This document shows, one piece after another, positions 1 through 9,277 of a DNA stretch of 64,000 nt. The notes below the pieces were generated by a model. That model searched no databases. It had not been told where the DNA came from and saw nothing but the letters and a program-made list of their open reading frames with translations. The stretch's first letter is position 1; every line of letters begins with the position of its first letter. This DNA comes from Algibacter sp. L1A34 (GTDB lineage Bacteria > Bacteroidota > Bacteroidia > Flavobacteriales > Flavobacteriaceae), in the NCBI RefSeq assembly GCF_009796805.1, contig NZ_CP047029.1:3982001-4046000 (forward strand), read 5' to 3'. The translations under genes and the position numbers were made by a program.

Positions 1-48
1 TATTTGGAACTTAAATCCTTCGATTTGTTATACAAATTATTTCTTCAA

Positions 49-1950
49 TTAATTATTAGGTATCGCATATTTAGAATAATTCTCTTTTTTAGCTGTTAAT
101 TCTTTTCTGGAAGGCATTTCTGGATAACTCACTAAAAAGTTATGTTCATCAATTAAATTAATTACGTAATGCGTTGTTCCTTTTGGTAAACTAACTGTAA
201 CGCTGCCGTTAGCGTTTATTTTAGCATCAGTTTTAAACCATTCCTCATAGTGATGTCCACCATTAGTTGTATAAATTAAATTGGCTTTTACCACCTTTGC
301 ACCATTTTCTTTATAGGTGAAAGTGACTTCATTTTTAATTTTAGATGCAACTATAGCTGTAGGTACAGTTTCTTTATGCTCTAAGTCTTTTTTATAATAT
401 GGATTGTAAGAAGGATAGCTAGCTTTCATTTCTGTTAAAAGAGAAGTAAGCTTATCATTCATTTGTTTGGCTCTTTCAGGGTCTGATGTTGCTAAGTTAT
501 TAGCTTCTTCAATATCCACTCTTTTTGATGTCCCTGTTGAGGTGTCATAGAGTTTATAAAGTTCAAATTCTGTTTTTCTTGGGTTTGGGTTATTTTTATA
601 ATCGTAATTTCTAATCAACTTATAATCATCAATACGGATTGTACTTTGATAAGAAGAATGGGGAAAATGCCACATCATAGTGGTTCTTTCTTTTCCTTTT
701 TTGTTTAAAACTAACTTAGAGTTGGTTGGGTCTTTTAACAATAGGGTTGATAAATCATCTCCATCTAAATTTTTGTCTTTTGGTTTGTCAATATTTAGCA
801 AGGAAAGAATCGTTGGGTAAAAATCAAGTCCGTTTACAACAACTTCAGACTGTACACCTTTTTTAATTCCAGGACCTGAAATTAGTAAAGGAACTCTTGT
901 GCCTCCTTCTTTTGCGTTTATTTTTCCCTTATCTAGTGGGTAGTTATCTGTAATAACTTCTCCAGGATGGCTTTCCATACCTCCATTGTCAGAAGTAAAA
1001 ATAATATAAGTGTTTTCGCTTAATTTATGTCCTGGCCAGCGAGGATCATCAGTAGTTTCTAAATAATTAAAAACCTGTCCTACATAATAATCTAACATCT
1101 CTACCATAGCACAATAAAAAGGGTTGTTCTGTCCTTCTAATTCCCAATGTTTAGGGTCTGCTGGAAAAGCAACTCCTAGTTTTTTACAGTATTTTTCTAA
1201 AAGAGCCTTACTTCTCGTATGGATGGGTGAATGAACTAAAAAGGTAGCATAATACAAGAAAAATGGATCTTGTTTGTTTTCTTCTAAAAAGTTTAATGCA
1301 TCTTGATTATTTTGATGAAAAGGAAAACCATTCTCATCCAATCGGTAAGGGTCAGATTCTTTATTAGTGGCAAAGTCCGTTAGTCTGTTAGGTCTTTGAG
1401 GACTTGTAACACCACGATTTGCTGTAGATATGTCAAAACCTTGATCTGTTGGTTGAGGGTAGGCAGAGTGATCGATAGCCATGTGCCATTTTCCTGAATG
1501 ACCCGTTTTGTAACCATTTTGCTGTAGCACTCGAGCCAAGGTCATTTCGTTTTCTGGCATACGTCCACTGTACCAAGGATCGATAATACGTTGTATGTTT
1601 TTATTGGCATAAACTGTAGGAGGTGCACCACCAACAACATGTGTTTTTTGTGCTCTTGCAGGATGATTTCCACTCATGATAGCACATCTACTAGGTGCAC
1701 AAGTAGGGGCAGGAGAATACGCTTGCCAAAATTGTACTCCTTTTTTTGCGAAGGCATCAATGTTTGGTGTTTCGTAGGGAGATGGTTCGTCAATGTCGTA
1801 ACATTTTACGTCTTGCCAACCTAAGTCATCGGTTAGTAAAAGTACTACGTTAGGTGCTGGTCTTTCTTTAATAAATGTTTTATTATGCTTTTGAGCATTA
1901 CAATTAAAAAATAAAGTACTGATAATAATTACTATACTGCTTTTAAACAT
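49..1950 (-). CDS. Secreted lipoprotein sulfatase (formylglycine-dependent, S1-type)
   Basis: Predicted arylsulfatase-type enzyme that removes sulfate esters, probably from algal polysaccharide. The N-terminus is a lipoprotein signal ending FFNC, so the protein should be exported and membrane anchored. The sulfatase core starts at NVVLLLTDDLGW with its metal-binding Asp pair. CAPSRCAIMSG around residue 85 is the C-x-P-S-R signature whose Cys is matured to formylglycine. GKWHM and FTSDNGG are further active-site blocks. The length of 633 aa is normal for the family. It lies 9 bp downstream of the glycosidase-like gene in the same direction, so the two probably form an operon. Class is confident; substrate is not determinable. 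Confidence 0.93.
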   Translation of the reverse strand: MFKSSIVIIISTLFFNCNAQKHNKTFIKERPAPNVVLLLTDDLGWQDVKCYDIDEPSPYETPNIDAFAKKGVQFWQAYSPAPTCAPSRCAIMSGNHPARAQKTHVVGGAPPTVYANKNIQRIIDPWYSGRMPENEMTLARVLQQNGYKTGHSGKWHMAIDHSAYPQPTDQGFDISTANRGVTSPQRPNRLTDFATNKESDPYRLDENGFPFHQNNQDALNFLEENKQDPFFLYYATFLVHSPIHTRSKALLEKYCKKLGVAFPADPKHWELEGQNNPFYCAMVEMLDYYVGQVFNYLETTDDPRWPGHKLSENTYIIFTSDNGGMESHPGEVITDNYPLDKGKINAKEGGTRVPLLISGPGIKKGVQSEVVVNGLDFYPTILSLLNIDKPKDKNLDGDDLSTLLLKDPTNSKLVLNKKGKERTTMMWHFPHSSYQSTIRIDDYKLIRNYDYKNNPNPRKTEFELYKLYDTSTGTSKRVDIEEANNLATSDPERAKQMNDKLTSLLTEMKASYPSYNPYYKKDLEHKETVPTAIVASKIKNEVTFTYKENGAKVVKANLIYTTNGGHHYEEWFKTDAKINANGSVTVSLPKGTTHYVINLIDEHNFLVSYPEMPSRKELTAKKENYSKYAIPNN

Positions 1951-1959
1951 AATTAATTC

Positions 1960-3966
1960 TTATTTTTTTACTATACGTGTGGTTAATTTTAATTTATTTT
2001 CGAATATGGTTTCTACAAAATAGATGCCTTTTGATAATCTTGAAATATCGTATTCCGTTTTATTTTCTGAGAATGATATCAATTTTTGTCCTAATGCGTT
2101 GTAAACATGGACAGATTCAATTTTTTTAGAAATTTTAAAACTACTTTTTACAGGATTTGGATATAATGTTATTGATGTTTTCTCTATGTCGTTAATACTG
2201 AGTGATTCTCCAACCAAATAAGCCCCTTCCGGTCTTGAATAAGGAATATAATCTGGCTTAGGATTTTGCACCATTCTATTATTTATTTCTTTGAACAAAT
2301 CCATTTCTTCTTGCATTATATTACCGTCTGTATCATACCAACTACCATCAAGAGTTGCAGACCATGTAATTGCAGCACCAGCATCTGTTAATGTTCTTAC
2401 AATTCGATAAGCTTGTTTATCATCATTAAACATAAAGTCTGAAGTAAATACAGTCCATCTGCTACGTAGAGGAATAAAAGCATGTTTTACTACTTGTTTA
2501 GCGCCATTATAAGTATCCCATGGATTTTCTACCATATCAGGAAAAGTATATTCTTCATAAGCCCAAGAGGTTGGAAGAGCTCCAAGAGCCAAAGGCGTAG
2601 GATGCCCACCAGTAAAATCCATGTATGGGTCAGAAGCATTAAATCTTTTAATTCTATAATCTTTATTGATGCCGTCATCATTTACCCCTACTTGTTCATT
2701 TACATCATCAGTATCTACATATAAGTCATTGCCATACGCATCTTGAAAATAGTCAGGATCTAAATCTACTTTACCATCATCAAGTGTATTATTTGTAGCT
2801 AAGGCAGCGTTAGGATCTACTTTAGCTATCATTTTTACAAAATCTTCTAGTTCTCCAGGAAGACCTTTACTATGGTCTAACCAATAGCCGTCCACACCAG
2901 CATCTTTGAATCTTTCAAAAAAACCTTTACACAAAAGACGATAAGCTTGTGCTTCTTTTTCTTCATCAGAACCTGTAAATAACGAAGTGTTTAAGTAATA
3001 ATTTTCCCATGCTGCTTTATATGTAGAATTATCTGGAGTTCCAGATCTTGCAGATGGTCCGTCCGTAGCAATGTATAGAATTACTTTTTTTCCTGCATTT
3101 TTAAAAATTTCAATTACGTCTAGAATGATCTGTTCATTTACCAAACTTGGTACCATATCACTATGGATTTCTGTTGCAATATCTATATATGGATTTTCTC
3201 TTAAAAGAAAGAAATATCCATGTGCAGAATGTGTAAAATTTAGCATTACGTGCCCCATGGAAGGCAAATCGGCAACCATTTGTTGCGCAACTGTAACATA
3301 ATCTGCAGGATTCGAGTCTAATCTTATACCACCAGGTAATTGATACCAAAAGCCCCACGATCCAGATAGCCATTCCGCTTTAGGTTCAGTTTCTTGAGTA
3401 GTGGTGCCGGATATAGTATCAAAATAATAGGTAGATGTTAAACTTGTTGTGTCCCCAGACGCAACACCTATCATAATTTGGTCATATCCTCCTGCACTAG
3501 CAACATCTGTTGGTATTGAAGTTTCGTCAAAAATAAAAGTAAAATCTTCCCATGTTTCCCCTAAAGAAAAATTTAATTGTTTATAAATTGCACTGCTTGC
3601 ACCTATGGTAGAGTTTCTAAAATAGACTCTAATTCTTTTATTGGTGGTTGTTAAATTAGCTGTTGTAATTGATGTGTATGCTTTTAAATCAATTGAATAC
3701 GTTGCTAAATCAGTGACGGGAATCGGTAAATTAAAATAAATAAAAGGACTTGTTTGTCCATCTCTAATAAATTTAGAACTAACGGAATTGGTATTAATAC
3801 CTATTGTCTCTGGATTTACTCCATTTGTTGAAAAAGTTCCTTTCGTTGCACTCGATAATGTAATGTAACTTGTGTTACTTTCATTTTCGTACCAAACAAC
3901 CTGTGCCTGTGTATAAAACAGAAAAAATAAAGCTATTAAGGAGGATAATAAACGTTTTTTTTTCAT
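1960..3966 (-). CDS. Secreted glycosidase-like protein with T9SS sorting tail
   Basis: 668-aa exported protein. A signal peptide (residues 1-21, ending TQA) is followed by a beta-rich, carbohydrate-binding-like region to about residue 195. A TIM-barrel-like catalytic region follows, to about 590; DGYWLDHSKG near 360 resembles the nucleophile strand of GH29-type alpha-L-fucosidases. The tail from about 595 is a type IX secretion sorting domain (LYPNP..., SRLSKGIYFVE, final Lys residues). It is the first gene of a probable two-gene operon with the sulfatase, consistent with degradation of a sulfated glycan. GH29-like fold is inference from motif appearance; a different or unassigned glycosidase family is possible. 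Confidence 0.7.
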   Translation of the reverse strand: MKKKRLLSSLIALFFLFYTQAQVVWYENESNTSYITLSSATKGTFSTNGVNPETIGINTNSVSSKFIRDGQTSPFIYFNLPIPVTDLATYSIDLKAYTSITTANLTTTNKRIRVYFRNSTIGASSAIYKQLNFSLGETWEDFTFIFDETSIPTDVASAGGYDQIMIGVASGDTTSLTSTYYFDTISGTTTQETEPKAEWLSGSWGFWYQLPGGIRLDSNPADYVTVAQQMVADLPSMGHVMLNFTHSAHGYFFLLRENPYIDIATEIHSDMVPSLVNEQIILDVIEIFKNAGKKVILYIATDGPSARSGTPDNSTYKAAWENYYLNTSLFTGSDEEKEAQAYRLLCKGFFERFKDAGVDGYWLDHSKGLPGELEDFVKMIAKVDPNAALATNNTLDDGKVDLDPDYFQDAYGNDLYVDTDDVNEQVGVNDDGINKDYRIKRFNASDPYMDFTGGHPTPLALGALPTSWAYEEYTFPDMVENPWDTYNGAKQVVKHAFIPLRSRWTVFTSDFMFNDDKQAYRIVRTLTDAGAAITWSATLDGSWYDTDGNIMQEEMDLFKEINNRMVQNPKPDYIPYSRPEGAYLVGESLSINDIEKTSITLYPNPVKSSFKISKKIESVHVYNALGQKLISFSENKTEYDISRLSKGIYFVETIFENKLKLTTRIVKK

Positions 3967-4176
3967 AATGACATTGCGTTTTGTGGACTTAGACTACGTA
4001 TATTGTTATTTTACAAACAAGCCTTTATAGTAATGGATAAAGACATCTTAGTTGTTATGAATTTAAAATAAGGAGTACACTGTAGGTGTTATCATACTGA
4101 AACGCTGTAAGTTTTACTGAGTTCAGTTAATAATGAATTAAAAAAAATACTGCTATTCAGAATATTACTTTACGGT

Positions 4177-4244
4177 CAGGTTGAGCGCAGTCTAAACCCC
4201 AATATTATTTATGGTTAGAAGAACTTTTGACTGCACTCAAGCTG
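4177..4244. repeat. Imperfect palindromic intergenic repeat
   Basis: CAGGTTGAGCGCAGTC at 4177-4192 is nearly the reverse complement of GACTGCACTCAAGCTG at 4229-4244 (14 of 16 positions), separated by 36 nt. It lies in the otherwise gene-free stretch 3967-4366. The sequence type resembles multicopy flavobacterial intergenic palindromes. It may act as a transcript end for the flanking minus-strand genes, but there is no T-tract. Confidence 0.5.
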
Positions 4245-4366
4245 AATATGATTGTATGTAAATTATTTACTCTTAATGGGCTCAGAATGGTATTCAGGTT
4301 GTTAAGTGAATATTTCTAATTCTTTAAAGATTAGAGTAATTATTATTTTTTAGCAATACTAAAAGT

Positions 4367-4711
4367 TTACTTTTTAACTCGTCGTCCTGCTTTATTAAGT
4401 TCTGCTCCTCTTTTTTTACCGAAAGTTTCAATCACTTTTTTTCGAAATACATCCCACGACTCTGTTCTTTTGGCTGCAATAGCTTCATCGTTACCTTTTA
4501 GTTCTTTGCCTACCTTGAATGCGGTGCTGCTTTGTTCTAATTTTAATTCTAAAAGTTTTGCTTTTTCCTCAGGTGTGACTTCAATATTGCTTGCAACGAA
4601 TTCTACATATTTAGTAGCATGTTTTACTACGTGCTGTGGGTAACCTTCTTGTGCGTTTGCTGTTAAAGTAACTGTAAAAAGGATTGTTAAAAGAATAATA
4701 ATTTTTTTCAT
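4367..4711 (-). CDS. Small exported protein of unknown function
   Basis: 114-aa protein with a clear signal peptide (Lys-Lys start, hydrophobic core, cleavage after TANA). The mature part of about 93 aa is basic and helical and has no cysteine. The segment IEVTPEEKAKLLELKLEQ resembles the two-helix layout of small periplasmic Spy/CpxP-like chaperones or DUF4168-like proteins, but no diagnostic motif is present. It stands alone between the glycosidase gene and an IS3 remnant. Function unknown. Confidence 0.7.
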   Translation of the reverse strand: MKKIIILLTILFTVTLTANAQEGYPQHVVKHATKYVEFVASNIEVTPEEKAKLLELKLEQSSTAFKVGKELKGNDEAIAAKRTESWDVFRKKVIETFGKKRGAELNKAGRRVKK

Positions 4712-4907
4712 AATATGGTATAGATTTTAAGTTGAAACAAAGGTATTATAGGTAAGTAGTTTCACGTTTCTTTATTCAATTAAGTTGTTGCTCTATTCTT
4801 TTTAATCCATTCATTAATTCTTGTAGGTGCAATGGAATAGTGGAATTACTACATTAGACTGGACATTAGATTGCGAGATTTAGAGTTACATAAATTAACT
4901 TTGAATC

Positions 4908-5245
4908 ATGAAGAAACAAGACAGAAATTACAGTACATCATTTAAGCAAAAGGCTGTAGAACTAAGCTATGCCCGAGGTCATGTCAAGCAAGTTTGTGAG
5001 GAACTGGATATTCCTTACTCGGTATTGCACCGCTGGAGACGAGAATCACAAGATTATGGAAAGAACAGTTTTCCAGGTAGAGGAATCCCAAAATTGACAG
5101 AAGAACAAAAAGAAATAGCCCTATTAAAGGATACATCGGAAGAACACGAGATATAAAAAAAGGCGGTGAGCATTTTCTCCAAGAGCGACAGGAAAAATTT
5201 AGGTTCATAAAACATCATAAATTTAAGTTTTCAGTTGAGAATAAT
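4908..5245 (+). pseudogene. IS3-family element remnant: orfA with internal stop, start of orfB
   Basis: The 82-aa reading frame is the helix-turn-helix OrfA of an IS3-type transposase (YSTSFKQKAVELSY..., VLHRWRRE). A TAA at 5153 interrupts the usual EILKKAVSIFSKSDR end, because the next in-frame codons still read KKAVSIFSKSDRKN. In the -1 frame downstream, EKFRFIKHHKFKFSVE is the beginning of OrfB, which stops after about 16 codons with no homologous continuation. The element is therefore inactive and truncated. Its missing 3' half resembles the remnants at 43690, 36615 and 57870. Confidence 0.85.
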
Positions 5246-5680
5246 AACTAAAAATAGATGTTTTTTTGACTACACGATTCAATAAAATTGAAAATACTAT
5301 TAATTAAAATCGAATATAATAATTTATATTTTGATAACATCAATTATACATTTTCTTAATAAGAACATACAAAATTGCGATAAAATTTAAATTATTGATA
5401 AAATAAAAACACAATTTAAACTAAATAAATAACACATATTATTTGGTTAAATCAATAATACTAAAAAGTGTTTTAATCATGTTCTTTTAATATCCACTCA
5501 AATAAAACTAAACTAAGAACTAACAAAACGTAGCGATGGTGATGTACAACAGCTCATCACGCGGTGCTTAATTCGGTGCGTACAAAACCAACACCCTTTA
5601 TTACCCCTACTAACACTACAAAAATTAGATTTTGGTTAGTTCCTCATTCTCTCGAACCAATAAGTTTTTTTTAAATATCC
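5246..5680. other. Gene-free stretch
   Basis: AT-rich sequence between the IS3 remnant and the integrase stop codon. No convincing reading frame, RNA gene or paired repeat was seen. Confidence 0.5.
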
Positions 5681-6883
5681 TTAGAAATCAACAACCATAT
5701 CAAGAGCCTCATCAGCATCTCTTCGCATAAAATTAGCTTGATAAAGCATAGTTGTAGTAACCGAAGAATGCCGATATAGTTTTTGAAGCATTTGAATAGG
5801 AATTTTATCACCAGAAATATTACCAAAACTATGGCGAGCAATGTGCATGGACATTTTTTTATCTATTCCTGCTTTTTCTGCAACAAGCTCTAATCTCCTA
5901 TTGAAGTTTCTTGTCGCTGTTTTTATTCTTGTCCTTACGCGTTTCTTATCATTTAAATTAACACCTTCTAGCTCCTTGAATAAATAAACAGAATCTCCTT
6001 CCCTTTCTAATTTACTGAGAATTTTAGAAACTTTATCTGGAATCTTCAATGACACTAATTTGTTGTTCTTAGCCATACGGTAATGTAATCGCTCGTCATA
6101 AAAATCTGCCCACTTTAATTGTAATACATCACTTATCCGAATTCCTGCAAAATAAAAACTAAGTAACCATGCATATAAAGCGTACTCTTGAGCTTTTGTT
6201 AAACCTTTTAAATTCTCTAAAGTTTTTATTTCTTCTCTATTTAATCCTACCTTTTTTGTTTCTGGAAACTTAATTTGAAATTTCCCTTTTCCAAAAGGGT
6301 ATAACTCTTTTTTGGTGATGTTTTGACTAATAGCTAAATTATAAATAGTTCGAAGCGTAATCATATAATTAGCCACAGTACGTGCAACCAAATTTCTTTT
6401 ACTTAACAGAAAATGTTCAAATTGTTTTAGGAGTTCAACATTCAAATCTTTAAAATGAAGTTGATTGTTTTTTAGAAATTCTCTAAACACTGCTATACGA
6501 CCAATTTCAATATCCAATTGATGAAACTGCTTTCTGTTTCTTATGTTTACCAAGTAACTTTCGGCTACTTTAAAAAAATCGTTATCATATTTCGATACAA
6601 TCTGATTCTTTATCTTTTTTGAAGATAAATCCTGCGCTTCAATCTCTGCATTAATCAAACTTTTGTTGGCTAAAGATAGTTTTGAAAGTATCAGCTGATT
6701 AATTTCTAAATGATCTAGATGTGATTTTCTTACCCTTCGATTTTTGGCATCCCACTGCTTCAATTTAATGGACTGTCCAATATAAATATATGATGGTTTT
6801 CTATCCTTTATAATTCTAATTGATATTGGATGTAGATTTTTTGAATTTGGTCGTTTAACTAAAAAAGGTGTTACTGATGCCAT
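5681..6883 (-). CDS. Tyrosine recombinase (Bacteroidetes-type integrase), outside the island
   Basis: 400-aa site-specific recombinase. Residues 1-100 form the beta-stranded arm-binding domain typical of Bacteroidetes integrases, followed by a SAM-like core-binding domain (about 105-215). In the catalytic domain, the first Arg is in FAGIRISDVLQLKWADF, the H-x-x-R in HIARHSFGN, and the final His and nucleophile Tyr in HSSVTTTMLYQ. It reads away from the 7052 attachment repeat, which lies 170 bp upstream of its start. Codons 2-30 are repeated as a fragment at 52862-52951 beyond the other end of the island. It probably belonged to a different, older element that used the same locus. Confidence 0.93.
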   Translation of the reverse strand: MASVTPFLVKRPNSKNLHPISIRIIKDRKPSYIYIGQSIKLKQWDAKNRRVRKSHLDHLEINQLILSKLSLANKSLINAEIEAQDLSSKKIKNQIVSKYDNDFFKVAESYLVNIRNRKQFHQLDIEIGRIAVFREFLKNNQLHFKDLNVELLKQFEHFLLSKRNLVARTVANYMITLRTIYNLAISQNITKKELYPFGKGKFQIKFPETKKVGLNREEIKTLENLKGLTKAQEYALYAWLLSFYFAGIRISDVLQLKWADFYDERLHYRMAKNNKLVSLKIPDKVSKILSKLEREGDSVYLFKELEGVNLNDKKRVRTRIKTATRNFNRRLELVAEKAGIDKKMSMHIARHSFGNISGDKIPIQMLQKLYRHSSVTTTMLYQANFMRRDADEALDMVVDF

Positions 6884-7051
6884 AAATATTGATTTTTAAT
6901 AAAGATAGAATTCTATATAATTTATACGCTGCTAAAACATAGCTAAAACATTCTTTGATATTAATTGATTTCATTTAATACTAAATAAAATCTAAAGCTT
7001 CATTTTTAATGAATTTTAAAGGTATTCATATTGATTTGACATAGTACGCTC

Positions 7052-7099
7052 TAAATTCATAACTCGGAGGTCATGGGATCGTGCCCCATTCTCGCTACA
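7052..7099 (+). other. attL: tRNA-Met(CAU) 3'-half direct repeat
   Basis: The repeat runs from the anticodon loop (TTCATAA, anticodon CAT) through an AGGTC variable region, a T-arm with stem ATGGG/CCCAT, and the acceptor strand TCTCGCT. The sequence upstream does not pair as a 5' half of the anticodon or acceptor stem, so this is not a complete tRNA gene. Such anticodon-loop-to-3'-end segments are the usual core sites of tyrosine integrases. Confidence 0.85.
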
Positions 7100-7119
7100 A
7101 TATTTAATCAATTCAAAAC

Positions 7120-7151
7120 AAACGGTTTAGTTCACTCTAAACCGTTTTTTT
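7120..7151 (+). terminator. Rho-independent terminator after attL
   Basis: 11-bp perfect stem AAACGGTTTAG / CTAAACCGTTT around a 6-nt loop, followed by T residues. It directly precedes the integrase start codon at 7152. It would end transcription of a tRNA gene reconstituted by integration and would block read-through into the integrase. Confidence 0.8.
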
Positions 7152-8510
7152 ATGCTTTATACAAACGAATTCATTACATTTGAACACGAAAATGAACACG
7201 ACTTAGAACACACTTTGGCACACAAAAAGGATTTTTCAGTTCCCAAAATTTACAATGCAAACGGAAATTTAGCAAAACGATGGTATGTCTATTTTTCTTT
7301 TAGAGACCCTAAAACAGGACGACTAAAACGCATGAAAAATATTTATGGCGCTGCTAATTCTCACAAAAACAAAGAAGATAGACTCGCGCTTCTCACTAGA
7401 TATAGAAGAAGAGTTCTTAAACTACTTCAAGAAGGTTATAATCCCTATATCGATAATACAGAGTTTCATAAAAATAGACTTGCTAAAAAAAGTGAAATTC
7501 CAGCTCCTGTAGAACAACCCAAAATTGTTCCTGTTGATAAGCCTCTACCTACGGAAGTAAAAATTGAAGCTCCACAACCTCTTAAACAAAAGCAAAAAGA
7601 AAAAGTAGCGGATAAAATGACTATTCGTGAGGCTTTTGATTTTAGTTTGGAGCTAAAAGCTAAAGTAATTAATGAAAGATCGCTTCAGGATTACTCCTAC
7701 TCTACCAATGCGGTTGTAAAATGGCTGAAGGAAAATAAACCAAAAATTAAAACCATAGATCAATTCACTAAAAAAGTAGCTCTAGAGTTTTTAAATTCTG
7801 TTTTATTAAAAACAAGCTCTCGAAATAGAAATAACTACAGACTAAATTTGAGCAGTTTAATGCAAACATTGGAAGACAATGAAATTATAGACTCTAACCC
7901 TATTAGAAAAATACCTGTACTTAAAAGTACGCCTACTAGAAATAAAACTTACACTACCCAACAACAAGAAAACATATTTAGTTATCTTGAAAAGGAAGAT
8001 CCTATACTTCTGTTATATATAAAGTTTATTTCTTATAATTTATTAAGACCTGTAGAAGTATGTAGGCTTAAAATAAAGGATTTTGACTTAAAAAATAACA
8101 CCATCCAGTTTAAAGCTAAAAATAGTCCTTTAAAAACGAAATTAATTCCTAAAATACTTCTAAAAGAACTTCCTGATTTATCAAAACTCAATCCTGAAAA
8201 CTTTCTTTTTACTCCCATAAAAATTGGTGGTGCATGGGATGCCTCTGAAAATAATAGAAGAGATCATTTTTCAAAACGATTTAAGACCGTTGTTAAAAAA
8301 CATTTTAAATTAGATGAAAATCATGCCTTATATAGTTTTAGACATACTTTTATAACCAAGCTTTATCGGGCTTTACTTGAAAACTCATCACCGCATGCTG
8401 CTAAAAGTGAACTTATGGGCATTACTGGTCATGCATCTATGGATGCTCTTGAAAAATATCTAAGAGATATCGATGCTGAACTACCAAATGATTATTCTGA
8501 TTTACTTTAA
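7152..8510 (+). CDS. Tyrosine recombinase, the island integrase
   Basis: 452-aa integrase. The N-terminal 110 residues contain an arm-binding-like region (RWYVYFSFRDPKTGRLKRMKN), then a Pro/Lys-rich linker (about 110-155), a core-binding domain (about 158-250) and a catalytic domain. Catalytic motifs seen: Arg in LLRPVEVCRLK, FRHTF as the H-x-x-R equivalent region, GHAS, and Tyr in KYLRDID. ATG 7152 is the only in-frame Met near the start and lies right after a terminator. Codons 11-24 read EHENEHDLEHTLAH because they contain the GAACAC arm repeats. It is followed after 5 bp by the 221-aa gene, presumably as an operon. Confidence 0.92.
   Translation: MLYTNEFITFEHENEHDLEHTLAHKKDFSVPKIYNANGNLAKRWYVYFSFRDPKTGRLKRMKNIYGAANSHKNKEDRLALLTRYRRRVLKLLQEGYNPYIDNTEFHKNRLAKKSEIPAPVEQPKIVPVDKPLPTEVKIEAPQPLKQKQKEKVADKMTIREAFDFSLELKAKVINERSLQDYSYSTNAVVKWLKENKPKIKTIDQFTKKVALEFLNSVLLKTSSRNRNNYRLNLSSLMQTLEDNEIIDSNPIRKIPVLKSTPTRNKTYTTQQQENIFSYLEKEDPILLLYIKFISYNLLRPVEVCRLKIKDFDLKNNTIQFKAKNSPLKTKLIPKILLKELPDLSKLNPENFLFTPIKIGGAWDASENNRRDHFSKRFKTVVKKHFKLDENHALYSFRHTFITKLYRALLENSSPHAAKSELMGITGHASMDALEKYLRDIDAELPNDYSDLL
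7182..7223 (+). promoter_or_regulatory. Left arm-type integrase sites: four GAACAC-like repeats, 12-bp period
   Basis: GAACAC occurs at 7182, 7194 and 7206, and GCACAC at 7218, each exactly 12 bp apart in the same orientation, inside the first codons of the integrase gene. The same unit with the same period recurs near the right end (52669-52699). This placement on both sides of the core is what arm-binding sites of a tyrosine integrase look like. The same sites could let the integrase bind over its own gene. Confidence 0.7.
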
Positions 8511-8515
8511 TAAAT

Positions 8516-9181
8516 ATGGATATTTTTACAACGATAAAAGATAATTTACTTCGGCACTATGCCATTTATATACCAAAGATTGCTTTTTCTAAAATTAAAG
8601 GAACAATTTACGAGGGCCTATTGCCTAAAGAAGCGGCAAACACTTTATTCTATATCTTCAGTACAAAAGAACCCTTTGTAGATATTAATGATGTTTCAAT
8701 AATTACACTTTTAAGTAAGTCGGACATATTGGAAGGTAATATATTTAAATTATTTGAGGCTAAAAAAGCCTTAGGACCAGAACATTTTCAGGTGTTACTT
8801 GACAAGTACAAAGAACATGTAGAAGGTCATCTGTTTATGGTTAAATGGATGTATCTTAATATGAATAGAACTTTCGAAAACTTAGATATTAGTATCACCA
8901 ATATGTTTAAACTTCAAGCCGAGCAATTTCAAAAACATAGTACTGAACTAAACAACCATTTTAAAATTCAGCCAAATAATGTTCCAAATGAAACCATAGT
9001 GCTTTTAGAACAATTAAAGGATACCTACGCTAGTGCTGAATTAAAAATTACTCCTCCTGATCTTGTAAAAACCTTACCTGTTAGCAAAAGTGCAAAACCA
9101 GTAAAAAAACAAAAACTAGAATTTAATGATGATGACATTGATAGGTTTTTATTAAGCTCGGTTTTTAATGTTGATCTCTAA
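8516..9181 (+). CDS. Unknown protein in the integrase operon
   Basis: 221-aa soluble, mostly helical protein with no signal peptide and no recognised domain. The central part (about 90-160) contains long amphipathic helices. The C-terminus is Lys-rich (KSAKPVKKQK) and followed by an acidic stretch (FNDDDIDRF). It starts 5 bp after the integrase stop, so it is probably translated from the same mRNA and may be an accessory to integration or excision. That role is inferred from position only. Confidence 0.65.
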   Translation: MDIFTTIKDNLLRHYAIYIPKIAFSKIKGTIYEGLLPKEAANTLFYIFSTKEPFVDINDVSIITLLSKSDILEGNIFKLFEAKKALGPEHFQVLLDKYKEHVEGHLFMVKWMYLNMNRTFENLDISITNMFKLQAEQFQKHSTELNNHFKIQPNNVPNETIVLLEQLKDTYASAELKITPPDLVKTLPVSKSAKPVKKQKLEFNDDDIDRFLLSSVFNVDL

Positions 9182-9232
9182 CTTTTTAAAATTTTTGACC
9201 GCAAAATTAGTTTAAAAGTGATAAAAAACATT

Positions 9233-9270
9233 AATTTAGCGTCAAACGAACGTTCGTTTGACGCTAAATT
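9233..9270. promoter_or_regulatory. Perfect 38-bp palindrome upstream of the zinc-finger gene
   Basis: Every base of the 19-bp half at 9233-9251 is mirrored in 9252-9270; the centre reads AACGAACGTTCGTT. It lies 7 bp before the ATG at 9278. There is no T-tract, so it is not a standard terminator. A large operator for a dimeric or tetrameric DNA-binding protein is the simplest reading. As RNA it would form a 17-bp hairpin just before the start codon. Confidence 0.75.
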
Positions 9271-9277
9271 TAAAAAA

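Noticed and set aside
7052-7099. Complete tRNA-Met gene
   Set aside because: The sequence before the anticodon loop does not pair with the 3' anticodon or acceptor strands, so it is only the 3' half. The same holds at 52768.
5681-8510. Integron integrase (IntI) for the attC-like sites
   Set aside because: Both recombinases have the Bacteroidetes element-integrase layout (long arm-binding N-termini, 400 and 452 aa); no IntI-specific insert was recognised.
9218-9277. GTG start for the zinc-finger gene
   Set aside because: The extra 20 codons are the perfect palindrome; the ATG at 9278 lies just after it and the zinc-finger domain starts there.
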